Source of the DNA: Qipengyuania sp. JC766
GTDB taxonomy: Bacteria > Pseudomonadota > Alphaproteobacteria > Sphingomonadales > Sphingomonadaceae
Assembly (NCBI RefSeq): GCF_040717445.1
Contig: NZ_JBFEFL010000001.1
Span: 124,001-188,000 of the forward strand
Length of the DNA: 64,000 nucleotides
Direction: 5' to 3'
Positions 55,396 to 64,000 of this stretch are shown here, piece after piece; position 1 is the stretch's first letter; each line of letters opens with the position of its first letter. Below the pieces are notes generated by a model. The model was not told where the DNA came from, did not search any database, and worked only from the letters and a program-made list of their open reading frames with translations. The position numbers and the translations under genes were made by a program.

Positions 55396-57507
55396 ATGAC
55401 CGACCACGTGATGCGCGCCGGATTGCAGGTCTTTCCGGGGCTGGCCGACCTTCTGGAAAAAGACGTCCTGCCGCTGCTGGACAAGGATGCCGAATCGTTC
55501 TGGACAGGCTTCGCACAGTTGCTGGAACGGTTCGCCCCGCGCAACCGCGCGCTGCTGAACAAGCGGGAGGACCTGCAGCGGCAGATCGACGCCTGGCACC
55601 GCGAGCGCAAGGGCCAGCCGCACGATGCCGCCGCCTATCGCGCCTTTTTGGAAGAGATCGGCTATCTGGTGCCCGAACCGGGCGACTTCACCATCGGGAC
55701 CAAGGACGTCGACCGGGAAATCGCCGCGATGGCCGGGCCCCAGCTGGTGGTGCCGATCCTCAATGCGCGGTTCCTGCTCAATGCCGCCAATGCGCGCTGG
55801 GGCAGCCTGTACGATGCACTCTACGGCACCGATGCGCTGGACGCGCCGGCGGCGAAGCCGGGCGGCTACGATCCGGATCGCGGCGCGGCGGTGATCGCAC
55901 GCGCGAAGGCGTTCCTGGACGAGACGCTGCCGCTGGCCGGCGGCAGGAAATGGGCCGACCTGGACGAAGAATGGAGCGGGGCCGGGCTGCTCAAGGACGA
56001 GAGCCAGTATGTCGGCCGGAGCGACCAAGGCCACCTGTTCTGCCATAACGGCCTGCATATCGAAGTGCGTTTCGATCCCGGGCACCCGATCGGCAAGGAC
56101 GATCCGGCAGGCATCAGCGACGTCGTGCTGGAAGCGGCGCTGACCACCATCGCCGATTGCGAGGATTCCGTCGCCGCCGTCGATGGCGAGGACAAGCTGC
56201 TCGCCTATCGCAACTGGCACGGTCTCATCTGCGGGGACCTGCAGGAAAGCTTCAGCAAGGACGGCCGCACCGTCTCGCGCGAGCTGGCACAGGACCGCAG
56301 CTTCCACGACATCCACGGTCATGCGCAGCGCCTGCCCGGGCGCAGCCTGATGTTCGTGCGCAATGTCGGCCACCTGATGACCAATCCGGCGATCCGGCTG
56401 GCGGACGGGGGCGAGATCCCCGAAGGTATCATGGACGCGGTATTCACGTCCGCTATCAGCGCGCTCGACGTGCGCGGCCACGGCCGCTGGCGCAACAGCC
56501 GGACCGGCTCGATCTACATCGTGAAGCCCAAGATGCACGGTCCGGAGGAATGCGCCTTTACCAACGACCTGTTCGATGCGGTGGAGGACCTGCTGGGCCT
56601 CGACCGGCACACGATCAAGGTCGGCGTCATGGACGAGGAACGCCGGACCAGCGCCAACCTCGCCGCCTGTATCCACGCGGTGAAGGACCGCATCGTGTTC
56701 ATCAACACGGGCTTCCTCGACCGCACCGGGGACGAGATCCACACCTCGATGGAAGCCGGCCCGATGATGCGCAAGGGCGACATGAAGCGCAGCGAATGGC
56801 TGGATGCCTACGAGAAGCGCAATGTCGGCATCGGCATGGCCTGCGGCCTGTCGGGCCGGGCGCAGATCGGCAAGGGCATGTGGCCCGCGCCCGACCTGAT
56901 GGGCGACATGATGCTGCAGAAGATCGGCCATTTGCGGGCGGGTGCGAACACCGCCTGGGTGCCGTCGCCCACCGCCGCCACGCTGCATGCGATGCATTAC
57001 CACCAGGAAAACGTCTTCGCGATTCAGAAGGGGCTGGGCAGCGCTCCGGGACTGGACGCCCTGCTGACCATCCCGCTGGCGCGCGGCGCGAACTGGTCGG
57101 AAGACGAGATACGCGAGGAACTCGACAACAATGCGCAAGGCCTGCTCGGCTATGTCGTGCGCTGGATCGACCAGGGCGTCGGCTGTTCCAAGGTGCCGGA
57201 CATCAACGATGTCGGCCTGATGGAAGACCGCGCCACCTTGCGCATTTCCAGCCAGCACATGGCCAACTGGCTGCATCACGGCGTCGCCACGCGCGAGCAG
57301 GTGATGGACAGCCTGAAGCGCATGGCGGCCAAGGTCGATGCGCAGAACGCGGGCGATCCGCTGTACGAGCCGATGGCCGGCAACTGGGACACCAGCCTCG
57401 CCTTCCGGGCGGCGCTGGACCTGGTCTTCGAAGGGACGCGGCAGCCCAGCGGCTATACCGAGCCGCTGCTGCACAAGTGGCGGCTGGAGAAGAAGGCCGC
57501 GGGCTGA
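55396..57507 (+). CDS. glcB: Malate synthase G
   Basis: 703 residues, typical for isoform G. Condenses glyoxylate with acetyl-CoA in the glyoxylate cycle. Conserved segments are [56 protein letters not shown] and [25 protein letters not shown] precedes ATG 55396; a longer in-frame start at 55357 is less likely. Divergent from the ast genes across 133 bases, and followed after 6 bases by the M15 peptidase. Confidence 0.98.
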   Translation: MTDHVMRAGLQVFPGLADLLEKDVLPLLDKDAESFWTGFAQLLERFAPRNRALLNKREDLQRQIDAWHRERKGQPHDAAAYRAFLEEIGYLVPEPGDFTIGTKDVDREIAAMAGPQLVVPILNARFLLNAANARWGSLYDALYGTDALDAPAAKPGGYDPDRGAAVIARAKAFLDETLPLAGGRKWADLDEEWSGAGLLKDESQYVGRSDQGHLFCHNGLHIEVRFDPGHPIGKDDPAGISDVVLEAALTTIADCEDSVAAVDGEDKLLAYRNWHGLICGDLQESFSKDGRTVSRELAQDRSFHDIHGHAQRLPGRSLMFVRNVGHLMTNPAIRLADGGEIPEGIMDAVFTSAISALDVRGHGRWRNSRTGSIYIVKPKMHGPEECAFTNDLFDAVEDLLGLDRHTIKVGVMDEERRTSANLAACIHAVKDRIVFINTGFLDRTGDEIHTSMEAGPMMRKGDMKRSEWLDAYEKRNVGIGMACGLSGRAQIGKGMWPAPDLMGDMMLQKIGHLRAGANTAWVPSPTAATLHAMHYHQENVFAIQKGLGSAPGLDALLTIPLARGANWSEDEIREELDNNAQGLLGYVVRWIDQGVGCSKVPDINDVGLMEDRATLRISSQHMANWLHHGVATREQVMDSLKRMAAKVDAQNAGDPLYEPMAGNWDTSLAFRAALDLVFEGTRQPSGYTEPLLHKWRLEKKAAG

Positions 57508-57513
57508 GGCGAC

Positions 57514-58203
57514 ATGCTGCGGCGCCTTGCGACGTTCGTTGCCGCCGTGGCGCTCGTCGGCGGGGTGGCGCTGGTGCTGGTGGATCGCGGCCTGCTGCCG
57601 GTCGCGATGCGGATCCCGGTCTCGGCGGTCGCGCCCGATTCCGAAGCGGCGTTCGAGCGCTGGCTGGCAAAGGAACCGGAACGCGCGCCGCAGTTCCGCA
57701 AGCTGCAAGGCTTCCTGCAGGCGCAGGGCGTCGGGCAAATTGTGCCCGCATGGCAACTGACCCGCGTCGATGCCTACTACGCCGCGGAATGCGGGATCGA
57801 GCCGTTCGCCCTGCCGCCCGAGGATCTGTGGCCCAACGTCGTCCCCGCGCTGCGGCTGGTGCGGGACGAGGTGATCCCGGCGGTCGGCCCGGTGGAGGTG
57901 CGATCGTCCTATCGTACGCCGGAGCTCAATGTCCGCGCGGGCGGGGCGGGCGGCAGCCGCCATCTCGATTTCGCCGCGGTGGATTTGGGGACGCAGGACC
58001 GCCAGAGGGGCGAGGCGCTCTACCGGACGCTATGCGCCATGCATGAAAGCGCCGGGGCGGGCAGCCGGATGGGGCTGGGTGCCTATTACGATCCGGACGA
58101 GCCCGGTTACGCCGGCGGACGGTTCCATGTCGACGCCTCGGGCTATCGCAGCTGGGGCCGGGGATATACGCGCGCCAGCAGTCCGTGCCGCAGCTTCGAT
58201 TGA
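57514..58203 (+). CDS. Peptidase M15-family protein (D-Ala-D-Ala carboxypeptidase-like)
   Basis: 229 residues. N-terminal membrane anchor or signal (FVAAVALVGGVALVLVD), then an M15-type zinc peptidase-like domain recognised from EVRSSYRTPELNVRAGGAGG, SRHLDFAAVDL (zinc ligands His and Asp) and GRFHVDASGYRSW (third ligand His). It probably trims or remodels peptidoglycan peptides in the periplasm. Probably co-transcribed with glcB by proximity, though there is no functional link. Confidence 0.88.
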   Translation: MLRRLATFVAAVALVGGVALVLVDRGLLPVAMRIPVSAVAPDSEAAFERWLAKEPERAPQFRKLQGFLQAQGVGQIVPAWQLTRVDAYYAAECGIEPFALPPEDLWPNVVPALRLVRDEVIPAVGPVEVRSSYRTPELNVRAGGAGGSRHLDFAAVDLGTQDRQRGEALYRTLCAMHESAGAGSRMGLGAYYDPDEPGYAGGRFHVDASGYRSWGRGYTRASSPCRSFD

Positions 58204-58213
58204 GAAGCCGCGT

Positions 58214-59065
58214 TCAGCGCGCGATCGCGTTCGGGTCGCCGAACTTGCCCATCTGGTAATCCCTGACGGCCTGCGCGATTTCCTCGCGCGTGTTCATGAC
58301 AAACGGACCGTGCGCGACGACCGGCTCCCCGATCGGGTCGGCATGGCCGAACAGGATCAGCGCGTCCTCGTTCGCCTCGACGGCAATGCTGTCGCCGTCG
58401 GAGAACTCGGCCAGGTGCCATTGCGGCACTGGCGTTCCCGCAACCGACACCGCGCCGCGCACCGTGTAGAACAGGACGCTGCGACCGGCAGGCACGGGCA
58501 GGGTGGCGGACGAGCCCGCCGTGCATTCGACCGTCGCCAGCATCACGCCCGTCAGCGGTTCGACCGGCGCACCGTCCGTGCCGCTGACCGCCCGCATGGT
58601 CACGCCGTCTGCCAGTCTCGTTTCCGCCATGTCGGCGGCCGGCACGGGAACGTAGTGCGGCGCGCTCATCTTCAGCCGGGCGGGCAGGTTGAGCCAGAGC
58701 TGGAGGATTTCCATCGGCCCGCCCTCGCGCTTGAATTCCTCGGGCGAAAGCTCCGCATGGATCAGCCCGCTGCCCGCGGTCATCCACTGGACGCCGCCCG
58801 CGCGCACCACGCTTTCCCCGCCGCCGGTGTCGAGATGCGACAGGCTGCCTTCCAGGATGAAGGTAACCGTCTCGAACCCGCGATGGGGATGCGGGCCGAA
58901 GGGCAGGCCGCGATTGCCGGGCGGGTAGGTCTGCGGCCCGTGGTGGTTCAGGAACAGGAACGGGTCGACCTGCGGCAGGCCGGGACCGGGGACGGGACGC
59001 CGGGTGACGAGATCCTGGATGTCGTCGCGCCGGGCGGGATGGATGGCGGTTACGTTTCGGGACAT
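58214..59065 (-). CDS. Pirin-family cupin protein
   Basis: 283 residues with two cupin halves. The N-terminal half carries the pirin metal site in FGPHPHRGFETVTFILEG and a later HAELSPEE, consistent with iron binding and possible quercetinase-type activity. No strong Shine-Dalgarno precedes ATG 59065, but upstream frame is opposite-strand-like, so this start is kept. Role uncertain; pirins are often redox sensors or dioxygenases. Confidence 0.92.
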   Translation of the reverse strand: MSRNVTAIHPARRDDIQDLVTRRPVPGPGLPQVDPFLFLNHHGPQTYPPGNRGLPFGPHPHRGFETVTFILEGSLSHLDTGGGESVVRAGGVQWMTAGSGLIHAELSPEEFKREGGPMEILQLWLNLPARLKMSAPHYVPVPAADMAETRLADGVTMRAVSGTDGAPVEPLTGVMLATVECTAGSSATLPVPAGRSVLFYTVRGAVSVAGTPVPQWHLAEFSDGDSIAVEANEDALILFGHADPIGEPVVAHGPFVMNTREEIAQAVRDYQMGKFGDPNAIAR

Positions 59066-59099
59066 GCGCAAGCGACGCGCAGGCGGCAGGGAGGTTCCG

Positions 59100-59918
59100 T
59101 CAGCCGAGTTCGCGGGCGAGCGCCACGAAGTCCGCGACGGCGAGCGTCTCGGCCCGGCGCTGGGGATCGATGCCGACCCGATCGAGCGCTTCAATCGCAC
59201 CCGGGATACGCTTCAGGCTCTGCCGGAGCATCTTGCGCCGCTGCCCGAAAGCCGCCTCGGTCAGCTTCTCCAGCACCCGCGCGGACACCCCCTCCGGCAT
59301 CGCCGCGGGCTCCACATGCACGATCGCCGACATGACTTTGGGCGGCGGGGTAAAGGCGCTGCGATGGACTTTCATCGCCAGTCTCGCGGAACTGCGCCAC
59401 TGCGCCAGCACCGCCAACCGGCCATAGGCGCCGGTTCCGGGCTGGGAGACGATCCGCTGCGCCACCTCCTGCTGGAACATGAGCGTGAGCGACGTCCAGG
59501 CAGGCGGCCAGCTCTCCCCACCGAGCCACCGGACGAACAGCGCCGTTCCGACATTGTAGGGCAGGTTGGCGACCACCGCGAACGGCTCGCCCATCAGCTC
59601 CGCGTGATCCATCCCGAGCGCATCGCCCTCGATCACGTGCAGCCGGCCGGGATAGGCATCGCCCAGTTCCGCCAGCGCGGGAAGGCACCGGCGGTCCATC
59701 TCGATCGCGGTCACACGCGCGCCGGCCGCCAGCAGGGCGCGGGTCAGCCCGCCCGGGCCGGGGCCGATCTCCAGCACTGCCCGGTCGGCCAGGTCGCACG
59801 GGATGGCCGCGATCCGGTCCAGCAACTGCGCGTCGAACAGGAAGTTCTGGCCCAGCGCCTTGGACGCGGAGAGGCCGTGCCGGGCGATGACTTCGCGCAA
59901 GGGTGGCAGCTCAGGCAC
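59100..59918 (-). CDS. rsmA: 16S rRNA dimethyladenosine transferase
   Basis: 272 residues. Dimethylates A1518 and A1519 of 16S rRNA. Motifs: [14 protein letters not shown] motif [16 protein letters not shown] and catalytic [13 protein letters not shown] chose GTG 59918, which gives an N-terminus [13 protein letters not shown] as in related enzymes, and overlaps the pdxA stop by 8 bases; GTG 59942 is the longer alternative. Last gene of the lptD-surA-pdxA-rsmA operon. Confidence 0.96.
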   Translation of the reverse strand: MPELPPLREVIARHGLSASKALGQNFLFDAQLLDRIAAIPCDLADRAVLEIGPGPGGLTRALLAAGARVTAIEMDRRCLPALAELGDAYPGRLHVIEGDALGMDHAELMGEPFAVVANLPYNVGTALFVRWLGGESWPPAWTSLTLMFQQEVAQRIVSQPGTGAYGRLAVLAQWRSSARLAMKVHRSAFTPPPKVMSAIVHVEPAAMPEGVSARVLEKLTEAAFGQRRKMLRQSLKRIPGAIEALDRVGIDPQRRAETLAVADFVALARELG

Positions 59919-60912
59919 GCGCCCGCCGTTCCGCCATTTCACCCGCCATGCGAATGGCTGCGATCATCGCCTCGGGTCTTGCAATTCCGCGCCCGGCAAT
60001 GTCGAACGCCGTCCCGTGGTCGGGGCTCGTCCGCACGATCGGCAGGCCGAGCGTGACATTGACCCCCTGGTCGAAATCGAGCGCCTTCACCGGGATCAGC
60101 GCCTGGTCGTGATACATGCATAGCGCCGCGTCGAAGCCCGCCCGCTTGTGTGGAGCGAACAGCGCGTCGGCGGGATGCGGTCCGCTGGCATCGACGCCCG
60201 CGTCCCGCAAGGCTGCGATTGCCGGTTCGATGACGTCGCGTTCTTCCGCCCCGAATTGCCCGCCTTCGCCCGCATGGGGATTGAGCCCGGTCACGGCGAT
60301 CCGCGGCGCATCGATGCCGAAATCTGTCCTCAGCGCGCGGGCGACGATGATACCGCGACCGACGATCAGTTCTCGCGTCAGGAGCGCCGGGACCTGTGCC
60401 AGAGCGCAATGCACCGTCAGAGGCACCGCACGAAGGCTCGGCCCTGCCAGCATCATCACGGCCTGTTCCGGATCCAGAAGGCAGGCACTTGCAAGATATT
60501 CGGTCTGGCCAGGATGATCGAAGCCGATCCGCTTCAGTTCGGATTTCGCGACCGGCGACGTGACCACGGCCCCGGCATCCCCCTCTCGCGCGAGGTGTGT
60601 CGCGATTTCCAGCGAGTGAAGGGCCAGCTTCGCGCCGTCCGGGTCCGGCGCACCGGGACGATAGTTCGCGTCGCGATCACCAAGGACGGGAAGCGCATCG
60701 TCGAACACCGCCAAGGCTTCGCGCATGTCGGCAACGCGCTGGACAGGGCAGGAGATATTTGCGAGCTGCGCCGCGGCGGCGAGCACATCATGTCCTCCCA
60801 CCGCGAAAAAGGGCGGCAGGCCATCGGACTTGCGCCGCGCCCAGCTGGCGCAGACGATCTCCGGGCCGATGCCCGCCGGATCGCCCAGCGCCAGGGCCAG
60901 CGGCTTCGTCAT
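59911..60912 (-). CDS. pdxA: 4-hydroxythreonine-4-phosphate dehydrogenase
   Basis: 333 residues. Oxidative step in the DXP-dependent vitamin B6 pathway. Family sequence [15 protein letters not shown] at the start, [29 protein letters not shown] with metal-binding His, and [15 protein letters not shown] with another. ATG 60912 lies 16 bases after the surA stop. Part of the conserved outer-membrane-biogenesis/B6/rRNA operon. Confidence 0.97.
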   Translation of the reverse strand: MTKPLALALGDPAGIGPEIVCASWARRKSDGLPPFFAVGGHDVLAAAAQLANISCPVQRVADMREALAVFDDALPVLGDRDANYRPGAPDPDGAKLALHSLEIATHLAREGDAGAVVTSPVAKSELKRIGFDHPGQTEYLASACLLDPEQAVMMLAGPSLRAVPLTVHCALAQVPALLTRELIVGRGIIVARALRTDFGIDAPRIAVTGLNPHAGEGGQFGAEERDVIEPAIAALRDAGVDASGPHPADALFAPHKRAGFDAALCMYHDQALIPVKALDFDQGVNVTLGLPIVRTSPDHGTAFDIAGRGIARPEAMIAAIRMAGEMAERRARA

Positions 60913-60928
60913 GCCGCCTGTTCGGGCC

Positions 60929-62305
60929 TCAATTGTATTCGATCAGCGCGTCGTTGCGCAGATCGCGCCGGTACCGTTCGGCGCGCTTGGAAATCCGCTC
61001 GTTCTCGAGATTGCTGATGATCGTGTCGAGATCAGGCGCGCTTTCGTCCTGCGGTTCGTCCCGTCCGCACAGCATCAGGACGAACACGCCGTCCTCGATC
61101 GAACCGAATGCGGGCGAGGTCTGCCCTGGCTGGAGATCGAGCACCGCAGACTGCAGCTGGGCGGGGAGGGAACGGGCACGGATGCCGCTGTTCGTGGCGA
61201 CATTCGCGCCGATCGTCGCCGCGACACTGTCGGCATCGCCGCAACCGCGCATCGACTGGACCGTCGTCTGAAATTCGCTCAGCCGCGCTTCGGCCTGCGC
61301 TTCGGTCGTGCCTTCGGGGAAGCTGATGGAAATCTGCTTCAGGCTCAGCTCCGCGTCGCGCGGATCGCTCATCAGGATCTGGCGCTTGTCGATCAGGACC
61401 ATGAGCACGAAACCGCCCGGGATCTCGATCGGACCCACGAGCTGGCCGGCCTGCATTTCCTGCGCCGCGGTCGCCATCTGCGCCGGCAGCGTCACGAGGC
61501 GCACGAAACCCAGGTCACCGCCTGCGGCCGCAGACGAGCTTTCGGAGAACTGGCGGGCATAGGCGGCGAAATTGCCGCCCTGCCGCAGCTGCTGCATGAT
61601 CTGCTGGAGATTGGCGACGACCTGCTGGCGCGTTTCCGGGGTGGAGCTGACATAGATCTCGCCGATCCGGTATTCCTCGGTCCCTTTGGACGCTTCCATC
61701 ATCTCGAGAAGTTCCTGCGCTTCGTCGGTGGATACGTTCACGTACGGACGCACCATGCGGCGCAGGACCAGCTGCCAGGCGACTTCGCCCCGGATCTGCT
61801 GCTTGAGCGAAGCCTCGGACGATCCGAGGTTTTCCAGCCATTCGTCCATCGTGTCCGGCGTCTGGCCGTTGCGCTGTGCCACGTCGGCATAGCGCTGCGC
61901 GATCATCGCATCCTCGATCGGCAGTTCGAGCGCGCGCGCTTCCTGGATCTGCAGCTTCTCGTCGATGAGGTTGCGCAGGACCTGTGCACGCACCTGCGCC
62001 AGTTCCTCGGCCGACAGCTCGTTGCGCGAGGCGGCGAGCAGTAGCGCGGTGCGCTGGTCCACGTCGGTCCCGGTGATGATCTCGCCATTCACCTTGGCCG
62101 TCGCCTGCCGAAGGTTCGGGTTGCTGGGTCCGAGAATGTTGATCTCGGACGGCAGATTGAGCGTGGGTTCCTCGTCCTGCGCGACATCCTGGGCAACCCC
62201 CTGTGCGGTCGCCGCGATGGGGGAAACAGTGACGGCGAAGGCGGCCAGCCCGCCGAGAAGCTTGGTCATCATGGTGTCGATCACGAAATCCGGTCCGTTG
62301 TTCAT
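60929..62305 (-). CDS. surA: Periplasmic peptidyl-prolyl isomerase/chaperone SurA
   Basis: 458 residues from ATG 62305. Signal peptide (LLGGLAAFAVTVSPIAATAQ), a SurA N-terminal chaperone domain (TAKVNGEIITGTDVDQRTALLL, RNLIDEKLQIQEA), then a parvulin-like domain around YRIGEIYVSS to GGDLGFVRL and a C-terminal helix. It escorts outer-membrane proteins such as LptD, encoded next to it. Starts at 62272/62269 are alternatives but would shorten the signal peptide. Confidence 0.93.
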   Translation of the reverse strand: MNNGPDFVIDTMMTKLLGGLAAFAVTVSPIAATAQGVAQDVAQDEEPTLNLPSEINILGPSNPNLRQATAKVNGEIITGTDVDQRTALLLAASRNELSAEELAQVRAQVLRNLIDEKLQIQEARALELPIEDAMIAQRYADVAQRNGQTPDTMDEWLENLGSSEASLKQQIRGEVAWQLVLRRMVRPYVNVSTDEAQELLEMMEASKGTEEYRIGEIYVSSTPETRQQVVANLQQIMQQLRQGGNFAAYARQFSESSSAAAGGDLGFVRLVTLPAQMATAAQEMQAGQLVGPIEIPGGFVLMVLIDKRQILMSDPRDAELSLKQISISFPEGTTEAQAEARLSEFQTTVQSMRGCGDADSVAATIGANVATNSGIRARSLPAQLQSAVLDLQPGQTSPAFGSIEDGVFVLMLCGRDEPQDESAPDLDTIISNLENERISKRAERYRRDLRNDALIEYN

Positions 62306-62393
62306 GCGCTCGAAGAGCGCTGGAGGAATCAAACCTCTGCTGCGCGGCGACTTAACGCAAGCTGATCAGGCGTGCAAACCGGCGTGCATCCGA

Positions 62394-64000
62394 TCACCGG
62401 AATCCGAGATTTTTTAACGCGAAGAAGACTTCGAACGTGTTGCCGCGCTGCGCATCGCCGGTGTCGATATAATCCCGCCGCCAGGTGAGGCCCATTTCCA
62501 GGCAATCGTCCTCGTAAGCGACGCCCAGCCGGGTGCGGATCGGCTGGAAACCGTCGGAGGTGAAGGTCGGATCCTCCTCGCGGTCGGTCAGGTTGACGAC
62601 GCCGGAACCGAATACCGACCAGTAGTTCGCGAAAGCGAGACGCGCGGCGAAGCGCACTTCTTCGCGGTCCTGCAGATCCTCCAGTTCGTCGATATCGCGG
62701 TTGAGGCGCAGGTAACCGACCTCGGCATAGGTGCGCCGCGTGCCCACCGTCGCGTCGATCTCGTTCCGGCGGACGGCGAAATCGTCCTTGTCCAGCCGGT
62801 AGCGGTGCGTGAACGAGACGAAGTTGCGGAACCGCACCTTCGTCCGGCCGACATAATCGGAGAACTGGTCGGACAGGCCGGTTCCGTCGGGCAGAAGCTC
62901 GTTCTTGTCGATCAGCCGGTAGGATTGGCCGAGGCTGGCATTGATCCGCATTCCCGGCCGCTGGAGGCTCCAGTCGACGCCGTAGACCGCGCGCACGCCC
63001 GGTTCGACGCGGTCGTATCCGGGGAAGCGATTGAGCGCGAAGAGGTTCGTATCCTCGAGATCGATCGCGCGGGAATCCTCGTTCGGCACTTCGAGGTTGC
63101 GGATGCCCGGCACCGCGACGATCTGGAATCGCGGCGTCAGGACCTGCGTGCCGCCGAAGGCCTCGCCGACCAGCGGCCACTGCACATCGACTGCACCCAG
63201 AGCGATCGCGCGTCCCTGCCAGCCCGGTTCCCCGCGGTAGAGCGCCGTCTGCGTAAGGGCGTTTTCCGTACTGTGGTAAAGGTCGCCGCGCGCGAGACCG
63301 GTCAGGGTGATGACCTGGCCGAGACCGGTGACCTGCTTCAGATCCCATTGGGCCTTGGCAATGGCTCGCTGCGTATCCTGACCGTCGTCGCGGAAAAGGG
63401 CCAGCGTATTGGCCTGGAATTCGAGGACATCGCCGAGCCCGGCCAGATCGCGCATCCGGTGACGGAAATCGATCACCGGCAGGACCTGCGGGACCTGGCC
63501 CTGCGGCTGGCCCAGGCGCAACGTCTGAGTCGCCCAGCCGGCGAAGGAGAGATAGGTGTCCTCGTCGATCCTCTCGATATTCACGGTCGATCGCAGGCGG
63601 TCGTCGCGGCTGATGTCGTACCGGCGCAGGAAGGTACGGTCGCTCGCCACGCGTACCGATCCCGTCGCGCTCCATTCCGGGCTGAACTGGTACTTGCCGT
63701 TGGCGAAGAGGTAGCCGCGCGGGTCCTGTTCGCTCACCGCCTGTCCGGTCACGTCCGATATGCGCCGGCTGTAGGTCCCGTAGCCGGTGATCTGGAATGC
63801 GCCTTCGCTGGTCAGCTGCCGGTACTGGGCCGACACCATCGGCGGGGCCTCGGTGAAAACGTAAGCCGATGTCGTCAGGTCGCGGTTCTGGCCGAGACGC
63901 CAGTAATAGCTGCCGATCACCTCGACGCCGTTCGACTGCGAAATCCGCAGGTCCGGCACAAGAAGCCCGCTTTCCGGGCCGCCATCGGTGCGGATCGCGA
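62394..64000 (-). CDS. lptD: LPS-assembly outer-membrane protein LptD (5' end beyond window)
   Basis: At least 535 residues of the beta-barrel part. The visible start reads through FRTDGGP-type sequence (here IRTDGGPESG) into NGVEVIGSYYWRLGQNRDLT and MVSAQYRQLTSEGAFQITGYG, the LptD barrel opening. The C-terminus is ALKNLGFR. It inserts lipopolysaccharide into the outer leaflet. The stop is 88 bases before the surA start; surA-pdxA-rsmA follow in the usual order. The reading frame continues past position 64000, so the N-terminal OstA-like domain is not in the window. Confidence 0.95.
   Translation of the reverse strand, partial: AIRTDGGPESGLLVPDLRISQSNGVEVIGSYYWRLGQNRDLTTSAYVFTEAPPMVSAQYRQLTSEGAFQITGYGTYSRRISDVTGQAVSEQDPRGYLFANGKYQFSPEWSATGSVRVASDRTFLRRYDISRDDRLRSTVNIERIDEDTYLSFAGWATQTLRLGQPQGQVPQVLPVIDFRHRMRDLAGLGDVLEFQANTLALFRDDGQDTQRAIAKAQWDLKQVTGLGQVITLTGLARGDLYHSTENALTQTALYRGEPGWQGRAIALGAVDVQWPLVGEAFGGTQVLTPRFQIVAVPGIRNLEVPNEDSRAIDLEDTNLFALNRFPGYDRVEPGVRAVYGVDWSLQRPGMRINASLGQSYRLIDKNELLPDGTGLSDQFSDYVGRTKVRFRNFVSFTHRYRLDKDDFAVRRNEIDATVGTRRTYAEVGYLRLNRDIDELEDLQDREEVRFAARLAFANYWSVFGSGVVNLTDREEDPTFTSDGFQPIRTRLGVAYEDDCLEMGLTWRRDYIDTGDAQRGNTFEVFFALKNLGFR

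Noticed and set aside
53041-57963. 1640-codon open frame on the minus strand spanning astA and the antisense of malate synthase
   Set aside because: Only the astA part has family motifs; the rest is arginine/alanine/histidine-rich antisense sequence opposite glcB and the M20 gene, an effect of high GC.

Overview
The window is a contiguous piece of a GC-rich chromosome from an alphaproteobacterium, most likely a sphingomonad of the Erythrobacteraceae type. This rests on a circularly permuted two-piece tmRNA with tag ANDNEALALAA, a hemC-hemD-Mic60-like cluster, an lptD-surA-pdxA-rsmA cluster, an Anbu proteasome operon and two large TonB-dependent receptors. About 58 protein genes and one RNA gene are supported. 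I saw no rRNA, tRNA, insertion sequence, prophage or CRISPR array. Both ends cut a gene: a glutaryl-CoA dehydrogenase-like gene on the left and lptD on the right.

Layout. 0-9 kb (minus strand): acyl-CoA dehydrogenase, an exported tail-collar-like protein, acs, a lone receiver domain, a small envelope set (OmpA-like, a 36-residue membrane peptide, an HhH protein), then tsaD-gpsA-flippase. 9-17 kb: hemC-hemD-Mic60-like (plus), a UbiH-type monooxygenase (minus), dsbD (plus), and an S10 peptidase-lipoprotein pair (minus). 17-25 kb: uvrB, an alpha/beta hydrolase, the ATP-grasp/alpha-E/transglutaminase/Anbu operon, a LuxR-type regulator whose receiver lacks the phosphorylation residues, and an extensin-like protein. 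25-30 kb: a probably Fur-controlled iron-uptake operon (PepSY membrane protein, small membrane protein, TonB receptor). 30-44 kb: putP, an SDR, a ZIP-like protein, DUF4424 and DUF1963 proteins, an outer-membrane barrel protein, typA, an orphan secreted protein with locally low GC, and a second TonB receptor.

44-51 kb: an RDD protein, recF, then a likely sigma-54 promoter in front of two tandem paralogous micro-ORFs and a PspC-domain gene. The facing minus-strand operon is lemA, three TPM-domain genes, NUDIX hydrolase and SDR, joined by short overlaps. mscL and the tmRNA follow. 51-64 kb: arginine succinyltransferase genes (M20 hydrolase-astA-astB), malate synthase G, an M15 peptidase, a pirin, and lptD-surA-pdxA-rsmA.

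The best candidates for something new are the sigma-54/twin-peptide/PspC locus at about 45.69-46.27 kb and the Anbu operon with its degenerate regulator at 20.2-25.0 kb. The M20 hydrolase that may replace AstE and the tripled TPM genes are secondary. Start codons were chosen by Shine-Dalgarno position, 4-base overlaps and family N-termini. Many genes run in overlapping operons, so promoters are proposed only where a clear motif is visible.
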